Shown here piece by piece: positions 38,550-48,161 of a DNA stretch of 64,000 nucleotides. The number at the start of each line of letters is the position of its first letter. Positions within the stretch are counted from its first letter, which is position 1. The translations under genes were made by a program, and so were the position numbers. Source of the DNA: JABCYV01 sp963729325 (GTDB taxonomy: Bacteria > Acidobacteriota > Terriglobia > Terriglobales > Acidobacteriaceae); the NCBI GenBank assembly GCA_963729325.1, contig CAVSNS010000033.1, forward strand, positions 310,001 to 374,000. Reading direction: 5' to 3'. The notes beneath the pieces were generated by a model that ran no database searches, was not told the origin of the DNA, and saw nothing but the letters and a program-made list of their open reading frames with translations.

Positions 38550-39344
38550 GTGGATCTCTCGCAATACCCGCTCGAAAAGCTGTTCTATTTCGCGGCGGGG
38601 GTCATTCCGGGTTTTGTTGCCCTCCTCATTTTCGAAGTCGCTGCTCCCGGTTCGTTCAGGTGGTTTTTCGCGCTCGGGTTCCTTGGGTACAAAGCAAAGC
38701 TCAGCTTGATCATACTCACCGCTTTTGTGGTCGGAAAGCATGACCACGTTCCTGTATAAATTCCTGGCGGCGGAGCCATTCAAGGCGGGCTGGGGTACAA
38801 ACCGCCGCAGTCTTACGAGGTCGCTCCGTGGCGAGATCCCGGTTGGCGCTCGGTACTTAGAAACTATCTGGGAGCAGATGCTCCAGATGACACGCGTCCT
38901 ATGCGGGAGGAGCTGTACGACCTGAGGCTGCAGCAGATAGACCTGCAACCCGAAGCGCAGCGTTCATTCGCAATTGCAAACTTGAATGTTGAAAAACTTA
39001 AGACCGAGAGCGACGATTTTTATTGGGCCCGCTGGTACGACCAGTACCACAGAACGGTTCTCCGGCCAGCCGATCGAGATGTCCTCTTTCATGTGCAGCG
39101 AGGCCTCAGTTTCAATCTGGAGACCGCCGCGGTCTATGTTCTGGTCAGCGCTCTGGTCGTTCCTAGGGTTCGGCACTGGTGGTGCATCCTGCCGGCCAGT
39201 CTTTGGACTGTGAGTCTGATTCTTGAAGAAAGTGTGGCCTTCAGGCAAATGACTGACAAATGGTCGACGCTCTCAGCACAAATCACACACCTCTCCGAGC
39301 TTGGTCGCAATAGCGCCTTTCGCAAGCGGAGCCCGGAAGCATAA
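38550..39344 (+). CDS. Membrane protein of unknown function, two frameshifts
   Basis: Starts at GTG 38550 (MDLSQYPLEKLFYFAAGVIPGFVALLIFEV), with a second helix around LSLIILTAFVVG. Breaks near 38740 and 38770 separate it from a soluble part beginning GGAIQGGLGYKPPQSYEVAPWRDPGW with LRNYLGADAPDDTRPMREELYDLRL and a charged helix, then two more hydrophobic segments (AAVYVLVSALVVPRV, WWCILPASLWTVSLILEE). It ends in a polar tail at 39344. About 264 residues. I recognise no family; a small inner-membrane protein with a central cytosolic loop is the likely topology. Confidence 0.5.
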
Positions 39345-39412
39345 CTGAAAGCCCAAACGGTGAGATTACGTCCAGTGCCTCAGTAGGTTTGACCCAGAGT
39401 CAGTAGCCGGCT

Positions 39413-40737
39413 TTATTCTCCGAAACGCGCCAGGCGGAACAGCGGATCCGGATCTTTGCCCTCCATCACCAACTCCCCCACCATCTCACCCAACGCCGGA
39501 CCGTGCTTAAAGCCGTGACCTGATCCTCCGCCGACCAGCCATACCCTTTCCGAGTTCGGATGGCGATCAATGATGAAGTTGTTATCGGGACTGTTCTCAT
39601 ACTGGCAGACACGGCTTTCAAGCAGCGGCGCGTTCTTTAGCGCGGGAAAGCGAAAGCCGAGATACTCACGAATAGCGCGCAGCCCGTCAGCACTTGGCTC
39701 ACGCTCGCCTGAAGTCGGATCGAACTCTGGGCCGCGAGTGTCATCGGCGACCTTGAAGCCGCGTCCATCGCTGCCCGGGATGCCATAGATGAACTGGTCA
39801 CGATGGTCGGCCCATACCGGCAGTTTTTTCTCGCTAGAAACGGTCGTCTCCCGCGGGTACACCGAAGAAAAATACATCCTGCTTGGTGGGGCGGATGCGT
39901 TCACCGATAGTCGCAGGGAAAAGTTTGCCCAGCCAGGGTCCGCAAGCAAAAACATAGTGATCAGCTTTGAGCTTTGATCCATCCGAAAGCGTCAGGCCGT
40001 CCCATTTGCCGCTGTCCAGATCACGCGACACAACCGCTGCCTGCCTGTATTCACCGCCCTCGGCGAGAAATCCCTCCAACACTGCTTGGCACGCGATCCG
40101 CGCCGTCAGAAATCCACTCTGAGGTTCGTAGATTCCCCAGCGTACGCTCTTCCAGATTAATCTGCGGCCAGCGCTTTTCGAGTTCCGCCGAGGACAATTC
40201 TTCATAGGGAACGCCAGCCTCGCGTAGCAGTGGCAAAGACCCCCGTTCATACTCATCGTCACCGCGGGCCGCCATCCAAAGCACGCCGGTGCGATGCAGA
40301 AGCTGACGATTCCATCGCTTCTCGTGCTCCGTCCACAATTGCAGCGCCCTGACCACCATCTTGGTATAGGGCTGGTTCGGCCCGTAGGTGCCGCGGATCA
40401 CGCGAGTCTCTCCGCCGGAAGAAGCGCGAGAGTTGCCCGGTCCCCAGGCATCGAGTAAAGTCACCCGCGCGCCCCGACGCCTCAGGTACAAGGCGGTCCA
40501 TCCACCGAAAGCGCCGGCTCCAATCACACAGACATGGATCTTTGATTGCATTTTAATTTCTGCCGGATGGTCACCGGCTCGCTTGAGCATATCCGCTAGA
40601 GTGAACCTAAGAAAAGGAAAGCGGCCGGCAAGAGTACTCAACCCGCCAACCGCGGCGCAGCCCTTCAGCCAGGAGCGGCGAGACGTATGGCGTTCGCCTT
40701 GTCGATTCAACTTCGTCGGTTGGTGTAGTTCTGACAT
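39413..40737 (-). CDS. Sarcosine/N-methyl-tryptophan oxidase-like flavoprotein with Tat-like leader, two frameshifts
   Basis: From ATG 40737 a twin-arginine type leader (TSRRSWLKGCAAVGGLSTLAG) is followed by the FAD fold HVCVIGAGAFGGWTALYLRRRGARVTLLDAWGPGNSRASSGGETRVIRG, a clear DAO/MSOX-family opening (SSGGETR). Breaks near 40137 and 39850 separate IYEPQSGFLTARIACQAVLEGF ... HYVFACGPWLGKLFPATIGERIRPTKQDVFFFGVP and the C-terminal QYENSPDNNFIIDRHPNSERVWLVGGGSGHGFKHGPALGEMV, which closes the FAD site. About 440 residues. Substrate is probably an N-methyl amino acid, by family. Confidence 0.8.
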
Positions 40738-40790
40738 GTCCGATAAGAACGTGCGAGAACATAAATCTACCGCCGGAAGCTTGTCAGCAA

Positions 40791-40817
40791 ATAGCATTCT
40801 TGCACCGAGAGTGCTAA
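40791..40817. promoter_or_regulatory. CIRCE operator (HrcA binding site)
   Basis: Left arm ATAGCATTC (40791-40799), 9-base spacer, right arm GAGTGCTAA (40809-40817). The right arm is the exact CIRCE half-site and the left differs from TTAGCACTC at two positions; the N9 spacing is standard. It lies 3 bases upstream of the -35 box of the hrcA promoter. Confidence 0.85.
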
Positions 40818-40820
40818 TGC

Positions 40821-40849
40821 TTGACAGGGATGGCAGGGCTTCCTAGAAT
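40821..40849 (+). promoter_or_regulatory. Sigma-70-type promoter of hrcA-grpE-dnaJ
   Basis: TTGACA (40821-40826), 17-base spacer, TAGAAT (40844-40849): perfect -35 and near-consensus -10. Confidence 0.75.
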
Positions 40850-40969
40850 CAAAAGTGGGGAATTGCGCGCGTCACTCCGTCTAACTGTTTGTATCTAAAT
40901 ATATTTAGCGGAGGGAATGGCGCAAATGACATCCGAGACGACTTAAGCGGACACATACAAGGGAGCCAA

Positions 40970-42010
40970 ATGCAGGCGGGACCACCGATCGGCGAACGGG
41001 AACGCGAAATCCTGACCGCTATCGTAGAGACTTTTATCGCTACTGGCGAGCCGGTGGGATCGCGAACCCTTGCGCGAGCCAATCGCGAGGGGCTGAGTCC
41101 GGCCACCATCCGCAACGTCATGGCCGACTTGGCGGACGCGGGGTTTCTGGAGCAGCCGCACACCTCCGCTGGCCGCGTTCCGAGCGCGGAGGCCTACCGC
41201 TACTACGTCGAGCAGCTTACTGGCGAGGCGCGTTTGTCTCATGGGGATGAAAACATCATTCAGGATTCGCTGCATGGCATTTCCGATGTGCAGGAATTTA
41301 TGGAGCGAACATCGCATGTGCTGTCGCTGATCTCGCGAAACGTTGGTGTCGCGGTGGCGATCGGCGGACCGAAGAATGCGCTGGAGCATGTCTATTTCTC
41401 GCGACTCGGCGATCAGAAGGTGCTGGCCGTCGTAGTCACGCGGTCAGGGTTAGTGCGAGACCGCGTGCTGCGTCTCGATCTCCCGCAAACGGATCTCGAT
41501 GAGGCAGCACGCTTCATCAATGAAAATTTTCGCGGTTGGACAATGGATGCGATGCGAACCGAGCTTGCCCGGCGTCTTGAGCAGGAACGTAGTGAATACG
41601 ATCGGCTGATGGCTTCGGTCGAACAGCTCTACCGCCAGGGAGCGCTGGCTGCTGAAGACTCCGCCCAGGTGGTTTTCGTGGAGGGTGCGGCGAATCTGGT
41701 CGCTGGCGAGCAGGATCGTCAGCGTCTGCAGGAATTGCTGCAAACATTGGAAGAGAAGCAGAAGATTGTCGAACTGCTGGGGGCTTATCTCGACGCGAAG
41801 CAGGAAGCAGTGCGAGTGGTAATTGGATTGGACGAAACTTTACCTTCCATGCGGAACTTTGTGCTCATTGGAGCGCCGGCCCGCGTGGGTGGCGAGGTGA
41901 TGGGATCGCTCGCGGTGATTGGTCCGACGCGCATTGATTATCAGCACACCATGAACGCCGTCTCCTATATCGCGCGCCTGTTTGACAAAGTCTTGAACGA
42001 ATCTGAGTGA
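40970..42010 (+). CDS. hrcA: Heat-inducible transcription repressor HrcA
   Basis: About 346 residues. The N-terminal winged helix has GEREREILTAIVETFIATGEPVGSRTLARANREGLSPATIRNVMADLADAGFLEQPHTSAGRVPS, the HrcA DNA-binding signature with HTSAGRVPT-type end. The middle and C-terminal parts (LLGAYLDAKQEAVRVVIGLDETLPSMRNFVLIGAP and SLAVIGPTRIDYQHTMNAVSYIARLFDKVL) are also typical. It represses from CIRCE and is refolded by GroE chaperones. ATG 40970 is chosen, since the frame upstream to TTG 40889 shows no similarity. First gene of the operon; grpE follows 7 bases later. Confidence 0.95.
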   Translation: MQAGPPIGEREREILTAIVETFIATGEPVGSRTLARANREGLSPATIRNVMADLADAGFLEQPHTSAGRVPSAEAYRYYVEQLTGEARLSHGDENIIQDSLHGISDVQEFMERTSHVLSLISRNVGVAVAIGGPKNALEHVYFSRLGDQKVLAVVVTRSGLVRDRVLRLDLPQTDLDEAARFINENFRGWTMDAMRTELARRLEQERSEYDRLMASVEQLYRQGALAAEDSAQVVFVEGAANLVAGEQDRQRLQELLQTLEEKQKIVELLGAYLDAKQEAVRVVIGLDETLPSMRNFVLIGAPARVGGEVMGSLAVIGPTRIDYQHTMNAVSYIARLFDKVLNESE

Positions 42011-42017
42011 GTGTCTT

Positions 42018-42617
42018 ATGGCAAGAAGCAACGGAAAAACAGAGATCAAAGATCGAGAGTTGGATACGGAGCACGAGTTGCCCGCATCGGATGAAACCGC
42101 GGATCAGACTATGCCAAGTGATGCCCCGGAGGGCTCCCGGGCACCTAGCGTCAGCGTAGCGGACTCCGAGTTGGACAAACTGAAAGCGGAGCGCGATAAC
42201 CTTCTCGACCGCCTGGCCCGTTTGCAGGCCGAGTTCGAGAATGCACGCAAGCGGACTGCGCGCGAACAGCAGGAATTTCGCGAGTATGCACTTGCGGATG
42301 CCGTGAAGACGCTTCTGCCTGTGCTGGATAGTTTCGAGCGTGCACTGCAGGCCGGTTCCGCAGAGAAGTCGGAATTGCGCGGTGGGATTGAACTCATCTA
42401 CAAGCAACTGCAGGACGCGCTGCAGAAGCTGGGCCTACGAACGATCCCCGCCAAAGGCGAGCCGTTCGACCCGCGCCTTCACGAGGCGGTCGAAATGGTA
42501 GAAACTACCGCCGCTGAAGATCATCAAATATTGGACGAGCTGCAGCGCGGCTATAAGCTGAAAGACCGCCTGTTACGTCCTTCCATGGTGAAGGTCGCTC
42601 GCAATCCCAAACATTAA
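42018..42617 (+). CDS. grpE: Nucleotide exchange factor GrpE
   Basis: 199 residues. Acidic, disordered N-terminus, then a coiled coil (LDKLKAERDNLLDRLARLQAEFENARKRTAREQQEF), the four-helix bundle region (LPVLDSFERALQAG, GIELIYKQLQDALQKLGLRTI) and the beta-wing with FDPRLHEAVEMVETTAAEDHQILDELQRGYKLKDRLLRPSMVKVA. It releases ADP from DnaK. The DnaK gene itself is not in this window. The operon position between hrcA and dnaJ is as expected. Confidence 0.95.
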   Translation: MARSNGKTEIKDRELDTEHELPASDETADQTMPSDAPEGSRAPSVSVADSELDKLKAERDNLLDRLARLQAEFENARKRTAREQQEFREYALADAVKTLLPVLDSFERALQAGSAEKSELRGGIELIYKQLQDALQKLGLRTIPAKGEPFDPRLHEAVEMVETTAAEDHQILDELQRGYKLKDRLLRPSMVKVARNPKH

Positions 42618-42647
42618 TTCATCGAGCATTGGAAAGGATTTGGAGCC

Positions 42648-43778
42648 ATTCTGACCAGCAACGGAAAACGCGACTACTACGAGGTGCTCGGGGTGACGCG
42701 GGGCGCCAGCGAGCAGGAAATTAAGAGCGCGTATCGCAAGCTAGCGCTGCAGTTTCATCCCGACCGCAATCCTAATAATCCTGACGCCGAAGAAAAGTTC
42801 AAGGAAGCGAGCGAGGCTTACGCGATCCTGGCGGACGGCGAAAAGCGCTCGATGTACGACCGTTTTGGCCATGCGGGGGTAGGAGCCGCCGCTGGCGGAG
42901 GCGGTTTCGATGCCAGTGTCTTCCAGGATTTCGGCGATATTTTCGGCGAATTCTTCGGTTTCGGAGACGTTTTTGGCCAGGGATCTCGCCGTCGCAGCCG
43001 TACTCAGCGGGGCGCCGACCTGCGCGAGGACGTCAACCTGGCATTCGAGGAAGCTGTATTCGGCACCGAGACCACGGTTACAGTGAGACGCCACGAGACC
43101 TGCGAGGATTGCCGAGGCTCTGGTGCCGCGAGCGGTAAGACGCCAGTGACATGCCGGTCATGCGCGGGGCGCGGACAGGTACGTTATCAGCAGGGCTTCT
43201 TCAGCATCGCACGTACTTGTCCTACGTGCCAGGGCACGGGCAGTGTGATTACTGATCCTTGTCCAAAGTGCAAAGGGGAAGGGCGTGTGCTTCGTCAGCG
43301 GACGGTGGACGCGAAAGTTCCGGCCGGTGTGGAAGACGGGACCCGCATCCGTTTTTCGGGGCTGGGTGAAGGAGGCCTTCACGGTGGCCCGGCCGGCGAT
43401 CTTTATGTGGTCCTTCACGTCAAAGAGCATCCGTTTTTCGAGCGCGAGGGTAATGATCTTCACTGTGTGATTCCGATTTCATTTGCGCAAGCGGCGTTAG
43501 GAGCGGAGATTGCCGTTCCCACGCTCGAAGGCGAACAGATGCTGAAAGTGCCGGAGGGCACGCAGTCGGGCACCACGTTGCGCATTCGCGGCAAGGGTGT
43601 TCCGGTTCTCAATAGCCGGGGCAAAGGCGATCTGTTCGTCGAAGTTCGAGTGCAAACTCCAGGCAAGCTGAACAAGCGTCAACGCGAGCTGCTGCAGGAG
43701 TTGGAAGGAACCATCCGCGTGGAGAACAAACCGCAGCGGCGCACTCTGCTGGGCAAGGTCAAAGATATCTTCGGGTAG
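42648..43778 (+). CDS. dnaJ: Chaperone DnaJ, non-canonical start codon
   Basis: J-domain RDYYEVLGVTRGASEQEIKSAYRKLALQFHPDRN with the HPD tripeptide, a Gly/Phe-rich region (GAAAGGGGFDASVFQDFGDIFGEFFGFGDVFG), four CxxCxGxG zinc motifs (CEDCRGSG, CRSCAGRG, CPTCQGTG, CPKCKGEG) and the client-binding beta domain. The first ATG/GTG in frame, GTG 42684, falls inside J-domain helix I and would remove the start RDYYEV. Between the grpE stop and that point the frame has no ATG/GTG/TTG, so initiation is probably at ATT 42648 or CTG 42651 just after TTTGGAGCC, or a base is wrong in the assembly. Confidence 0.92.
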   Translation: MLTSNGKRDYYEVLGVTRGASEQEIKSAYRKLALQFHPDRNPNNPDAEEKFKEASEAYAILADGEKRSMYDRFGHAGVGAAAGGGGFDASVFQDFGDIFGEFFGFGDVFGQGSRRRSRTQRGADLREDVNLAFEEAVFGTETTVTVRRHETCEDCRGSGAASGKTPVTCRSCAGRGQVRYQQGFFSIARTCPTCQGTGSVITDPCPKCKGEGRVLRQRTVDAKVPAGVEDGTRIRFSGLGEGGLHGGPAGDLYVVLHVKEHPFFEREGNDLHCVIPISFAQAALGAEIAVPTLEGEQMLKVPEGTQSGTTLRIRGKGVPVLNSRGKGDLFVEVRVQTPGKLNKRQRELLQELEGTIRVENKPQRRTLLGKVKDIFG

Positions 43779-43794
43779 CCCACAAAAAATCATT

Positions 43795-43893
43795 CACCAC
43801 GAAGGACACGAAGTAACACGAAGGACGACAACTCCGGGCCAAAGAGGTTGTGCTTTCGCTTGTGTGCACCTTCGTGCTCCTTTCGTGGTTTAA
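43795..43893. repeat. Intergenic inverted repeat, copy 2
   Basis: Left arm ACCACGAAGGACACGAAG and right arm with CTTCGTGC / TTTCGTGGT pair imperfectly across about 50 bases. Same family as the element at 5467-5556. It sits between dnaJ and rsmE. Confidence 0.7.
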
Positions 43894-43906
43894 GGTTCCG
43901 TAATCC

Positions 43907-44617
43907 ATGACTCGCCGTCGCTGGATCGCCGACGAAGTCTCTGGCAAACATGCCGCTCTTACCGGGAACCATGCCGAGCATCTGACGCGCGTGCTCCGTG
44001 CCCGCGTTGGCGAGGAATTCGAGATATCAATCGGCGCCCGTGTTCATCGCGGTCGCATCACCGGAATCGAGAAAAGCCGGGTCGAATTCGAGTTGGGTGA
44101 TGAAATCCCCGCCAAGGCCATTCCCCACGTTACCGTCGTTCTTTCCATCTTCAAATTTGATCGGCTGGAATGGGCTATTGAAAAGTGTACGGAGCTAGGA
44201 GTGGCTCGCATCGTTCCGGTCATTGCACACCGTACTGAGGCAAATCTCGCCTCGGCTGCTTCTAAACGCCGGGAGCGATGGCAGCGCATTGCTCTGCAGG
44301 CTTCTGAACAGTCGCGCCGTACTTCGCCTCCGGAGATTTGTCCGCCTCGTGAAACTCAAAGAGGCAGTGGCGCTGCCGCGGCGGCACTCGTATTGTCCTG
44401 GCGGAATCGGAACAGACTCTGATGCTGAAGGATGCTCTTCAGTCTTCATCCGGCGACATTGTGCTCGCATTTGGCCCTGAGGGCGGCTGGACCGAAGCTG
44501 AGATGAGATTTGTTTCGCGAGGCTGGTTGGGTCTCCGCATCTCTCGGAAGCACGATTCTGCGCGCCGAGACCGCAGCAGTTGCTGCGCTTGCCGTCGCGA
44601 TGTCCGAAGTGCAATAA
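43907..44617 (+). CDS. rsmE: 16S rRNA (uracil-1498-N3)-methyltransferase, three frameshifts
   Basis: Opens TRRRWIADEVSG...GNHAEHLTRVLRARVGEEFEISIGARVHRG (PUA-like part), then the SPOUT domain with LSIFKFDRLEWAIEKCTELGVARIVPVIAHRTE and RWQRIALQASEQSRR. Breaks near 44340, 44392 and 44505 split the rest: VRLVKLKEAVALPRR, then SGDIVLAFGPEGGWTEAEM (the GPEGG SAM-binding knot), then FREAGWVSASLGSTILRAETAAVAALAVAMSEVQ ending at TAA 44615-44617. Repaired length about 236 residues. Methylates U1498 of 16S rRNA. Three breaks in an otherwise full and conserved gene speak for sequence error. Confidence 0.88.
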
Positions 44618-44670
44618 CGGGTTCACTTCATCACAGAATATCCTCGCCCGTCTCTGGTATGCTCCGCTCA

Positions 44671-47600
44671 ATGGCAACTTCCAAGCCCATGCCAAGTGTC
44701 CGCCGGTTCGAAGCAGACGAACGCCAGCGTGAGGCCATCGAACATGTTCACGGGCCCATGCTGGTGGTGGCGGGTGCGGGCACCGGGAAAACCACCGTAC
44801 TCACTCGGCGGATCGCGCACCTGATCCGCCAGGGCCACGCCCGTCCAAACGAAATCCTCGCGGTTACCTACACTGAGAACGCAACCCGTGAGATGCGCGA
44901 GCGGGTCCTGGAAGAACTCGGCGGGAGCGACATCGCCTGGCTTGCGGGTATCCACTTTTCATGCCTATTGCAACAATCTTCTCATTGGCTGCGGGAAAAA
45001 ATTTGAGGTGCTCGACGATAAAGATCTATGGATTTATTTGCGCAAGCGCCTTCCTGAGTTGCACCTGAACTACTTCGTCCGAGCGGCCAAAGTCAGCCAG
45101 TTTCTCGATGACTTGCTCGACTTCATGCGGCGCTGTCATGACGAGCTCGTGGGGCCCGAAAAGTACGCGGAGTACGTCCGGCGGCTCGGGTGCGGCGAAT
45201 TGCCTGTCCCGCGAGTAAGCAAATCGAAAGATGCGGATAGCCTCAGCAATGAAGAAGTGCTCGGGCGTTGCCAGGAAATCGCCAATGTATTTATGACGGT
45301 GGAGCGAATGCTGCGAAAAGAAAACCTGGGCACCTTCGGCCACATGATCACGCGGGCCTACGATCTGCTCACGTCAGGACACCGACCTTCTTGCCAAAGA
45401 GAGGAGCCGGGCACGCTTTATTCTGGTGGACGAGTTCCAGGACGCAAATTTCGCCCAGATCAAGATTCTTCAGATGCTAGCCGGCGAAGAATGCAATGTT
45501 TTTGCAGTGGGCGATCCTGACCAGGCAATCTACCAGTTCCGCGGCGCCTCAAGTGCGGCGTTCGAACTCTTCCAGCGCAAATTCCCGAGTACGAAGCTGG
45601 TCGCGTTAGAGAGAAATCGCCGCTCTACCACGCCAATTCTGAAGTGCGCATTCGCCGTGATTTCGAGGAATCCGGATAGCTTCGCAGGAAGCAAGGGATA
45701 CGCCACTTCCATACCGGCGCTCGCCGTTGGTGTCGGCGCGCGAGGAGATTGCACTACGTGAGGGCGCGGAATTGCGAAGTGTGCCCGTGGACGCCGTCCT
45801 TCTGACCGCCAAAGATGTTGAGTGCTCGGACGTGGTCTCGATCATCCAGGAACGGCGTGCACACTCTCGCTGCCAGTGGAAAGACATTGCCGTTCTCTAC
45901 CGCCAACATTTGCATCGCGATCAATTGGCCGCCGAACTCGCGGAGAACGGCATTCCGTTTTCCATTGAGAACATGGACGTAATGGACACGCCCGAGGTGC
46001 GCGACCTCCTTGCATGCCTGGGCGCCATCGTCTCAGAAGCCGACAGCGCCAGCCTTCTGCGGGTTGCTGCCCTGCCACAATTCACAGTCGATCCAGAGAA
46101 GTTGCGTGCCGGAATAAAAGCGCTTCCGCGAGATACGAAAGATGCCGGCGTGGCGTTGGTTCTGCGCCAAATTGAAAACGGCCCGGTCGTGCTTGATGCT
46201 TTACGCCAGACCCGTGACGAAATCGCCAGCACACGAGCCAAAAGCATCGCTGCTCTGGACATCGTCATCCGCCGCTTTGGGTTAGATCGTAATTCACGGC
46301 CCCTCGTCGCCGTGGTGGACTTTGTCAGCAACTGGCAGAGTAAGCCGATTACGAAGACAGGCGAGCTTCCCGAACTACTCGAGTATCTCGAATATTTTCG
46401 TGAGGCTCGTGGGACCATCCCTTTGCCGCCGCGAGACGAGGACGCCGTGCGTTTGATGACGGCACACTCCGCCAAGGGGCTGGAGTTCGATCATGTCTTC
46501 ATCATCCGGGCGAACCCTAACTCCTTCCCCTCATCGTATAAGGAGCCTTTGGTTGAGTTTCCGTCGGAGCTGCGCGACTCCGACTCGGCCGTGCACGGAA
46601 ACCACAAAGCGTTGCACGATGAGGAGGAGCGGCGATTGTTCTACGTGGCCATGACTCGGGCTCGAGACTCGCTGACCATCTATGCTCGCCAGGGCAAAGG
46701 GAAGGACGCTACTCCGCCGGGATTCTTGCGAGACTTGCTAAAGGATCAGGCTCTAAGCCGCTGGCTTCGCAAACGTCAGGCGCGCGCTTTCCAAACCGAT
46801 TTGTTCGGTGAAGGCCGGACTCCTCGATTTACTTCGCGAACCAGCCAATGGCTCTCCCTGCCACCATCCGGCAACTTATGCGCGAAGTTGAGCGCGAGCG
46901 CTGTGCAGACCTATGAAACCTGCCCATTGCAGTTCAAGCTGGAACGTGACTGGAGGATTCCCGGAGAGGTTCCCGCAGCCATGCAGTACGGCGCAACCAT
47001 GCATCGCGTGCTCCGTGCTTACTACGATGCGGTGCGTTTCCGACGTCCGATGTCAGACGATGCTGTGATCGAACTTTTCCGGACGGATCTGAGCGCTGCC
47101 GGGATCGAGGATCGATACCAGCACGAACTTTACGAGAAGCAGGGCATTGCGCAGCTTGGCGAGTTCCTGGCCGCTTCGCGCCGCCATCCTGTTCCTACAG
47201 TGCTACATCTGGAGGAGCCGTTCGAGATCAAGATCGGCAACGTGACTGTAGCGGGACGAATTGATCGTATCGATCAGGCTGACGAAGGCAGGGTCGTGAT
47301 TACCGATTACAAGACGGGAAAACCTCAATCCCAGGAGGATGCCGACGAGAGCTTGCAGCTTTCCATCTACGCCATGGCTGCTCGACAGAAATGGGGCTAC
47401 CGCGTAGATCATCTGATTTTCTACAACGTGGGAGAAAACAGTACGGTGATCGCTCCGCGGGACGATCGTCAACTGGAAGAGGCGAAGCTGAGGGTTGAGG
47501 CTGTGGCGACAAACATCGACGAGGGGAAGTTCGATGCCAAAACTGGTTTCCACTGCAACTTCTGTCACTACCGGACGCTTTGTCCGGCTACCGAAAAGTC

Positions 47601-47757
47601 TGTTCAGGTACCCAGCGTTCTCAAGAAACCCAGCAAGAGCAACTCAGCGCCAGAAAGGGGACTAGTCTTTGTGTTTTCGGAAGGCTCGATCGCCGGAGAA
47701 CTTCGCGGCCAAAAACTTAGGGGACGCTCTCGCGCCCCCAGGTCTGTTTTTTACTGA
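44671..47757 (+). CDS. UvrD/Rep-type helicase fused to a PD-(D/E)XK Fe-S nuclease, three frameshifts
   Basis: About 1028 residues in four pieces (breaks near 44945, 45395 and 45715). Helicase motif I is VVAGAGTGKTTVL, motif Ia AVTYTENATREM, motif II FILVDEFQDANFAQ, motif III VGDPDQAIYQFRGA, motif IV LERNRRST, motif V MTAHSAKGLEFDHVFI, and motif VI LFYVAMTRARDSL. The C-terminal part from about 46890 is an AddB/RecB-like nuclease: YETCPLQFKLERDW, YGATMHRVLRAYY, GRIDRIDQADEGRVVITDYKTGK (D and the D-Y-K of PD-(D/E)XK) and HCNFCHYRTLCP, whose Cys set with YETC forms the iron staple. It likely acts in DNA end processing. Confidence 0.82.
47711..47739 (-). terminator. Rho-independent terminator of the Lys-rich micro-gene
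   Basis: On the minus strand: 8-base stem GGGGGCGC / GCGTCCCC with a GAGA tetraloop (47739 to 47720), then TAAGTTTTT (47719-47711). It lies inside the 3' coding end of the convergent helicase gene. Confidence 0.75.
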
Positions 47758-47763
47758 TCGTTC

Positions 47764-47808
47764 TTAGTGTTTCTTTTTCTTCTTTGCAGCTTTCTTCTTC
47801 GGTGCCAT
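47764..47808 (-). CDS. 14-residue lysine-rich peptide
   Basis: ATG at 47808 encodes MAPKKKAAKKKKKH and stops at TAA 47764-47766; 8 of 14 residues are Lys. GGGAG lies 9 bases before the ATG. Upstream is a near-consensus promoter (47874-47902) and downstream a GC-rich terminator (47711-47739), so the predicted transcript is about 157 bases. Such a peptide could bind nucleic acid or ribosomes, but function is not known; the RNA itself could be the functional product. Confidence 0.5.
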   Translation of the reverse strand: MAPKKKAAKKKKKH

Positions 47809-47873
47809 GGTTCTATTCTCCCTTTCCATTTTTCATGGACTATAGCAACGGTCGTCTGTTGCAACTGATTGAA

Positions 47874-47902
47874 TGTATAGAGTCAATAAAAAGTGATGTC
47901 AA
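47874..47902 (-). promoter_or_regulatory. Promoter of the Lys-rich micro-gene
   Basis: Minus strand: TTGACA (47902-47897), 17-base spacer, TATACA (47879-47874). The leader from about 47867 to 47808 contains a TTGCAAC half-site like those around the fur gene. The rest of 47809-48161 shows no gene. Confidence 0.65.
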
Positions 47903-48161
47903 GAAAAAAATGATGTGTTCGGACGCTTACGACCCGCACACTAAAGTCACCAGATCGAGCTGAAGAAGAAATTTTCGTCAGCGAACGATGCCGCAATCGG
48001 TTTTAGTCGACAAAAAATAGTTTGATCATGCTTCGCTTTGCATTTCCGCGGCGGTTCGGATCCCGCTCTTTATCGCCGATTACGCTCTGGTAAATTTCAA
48101 CCCGTCGGTCTTGCTAGACATCTATAATTGCAGATACGAAATCGCCGCAGGAGCACGAAGA

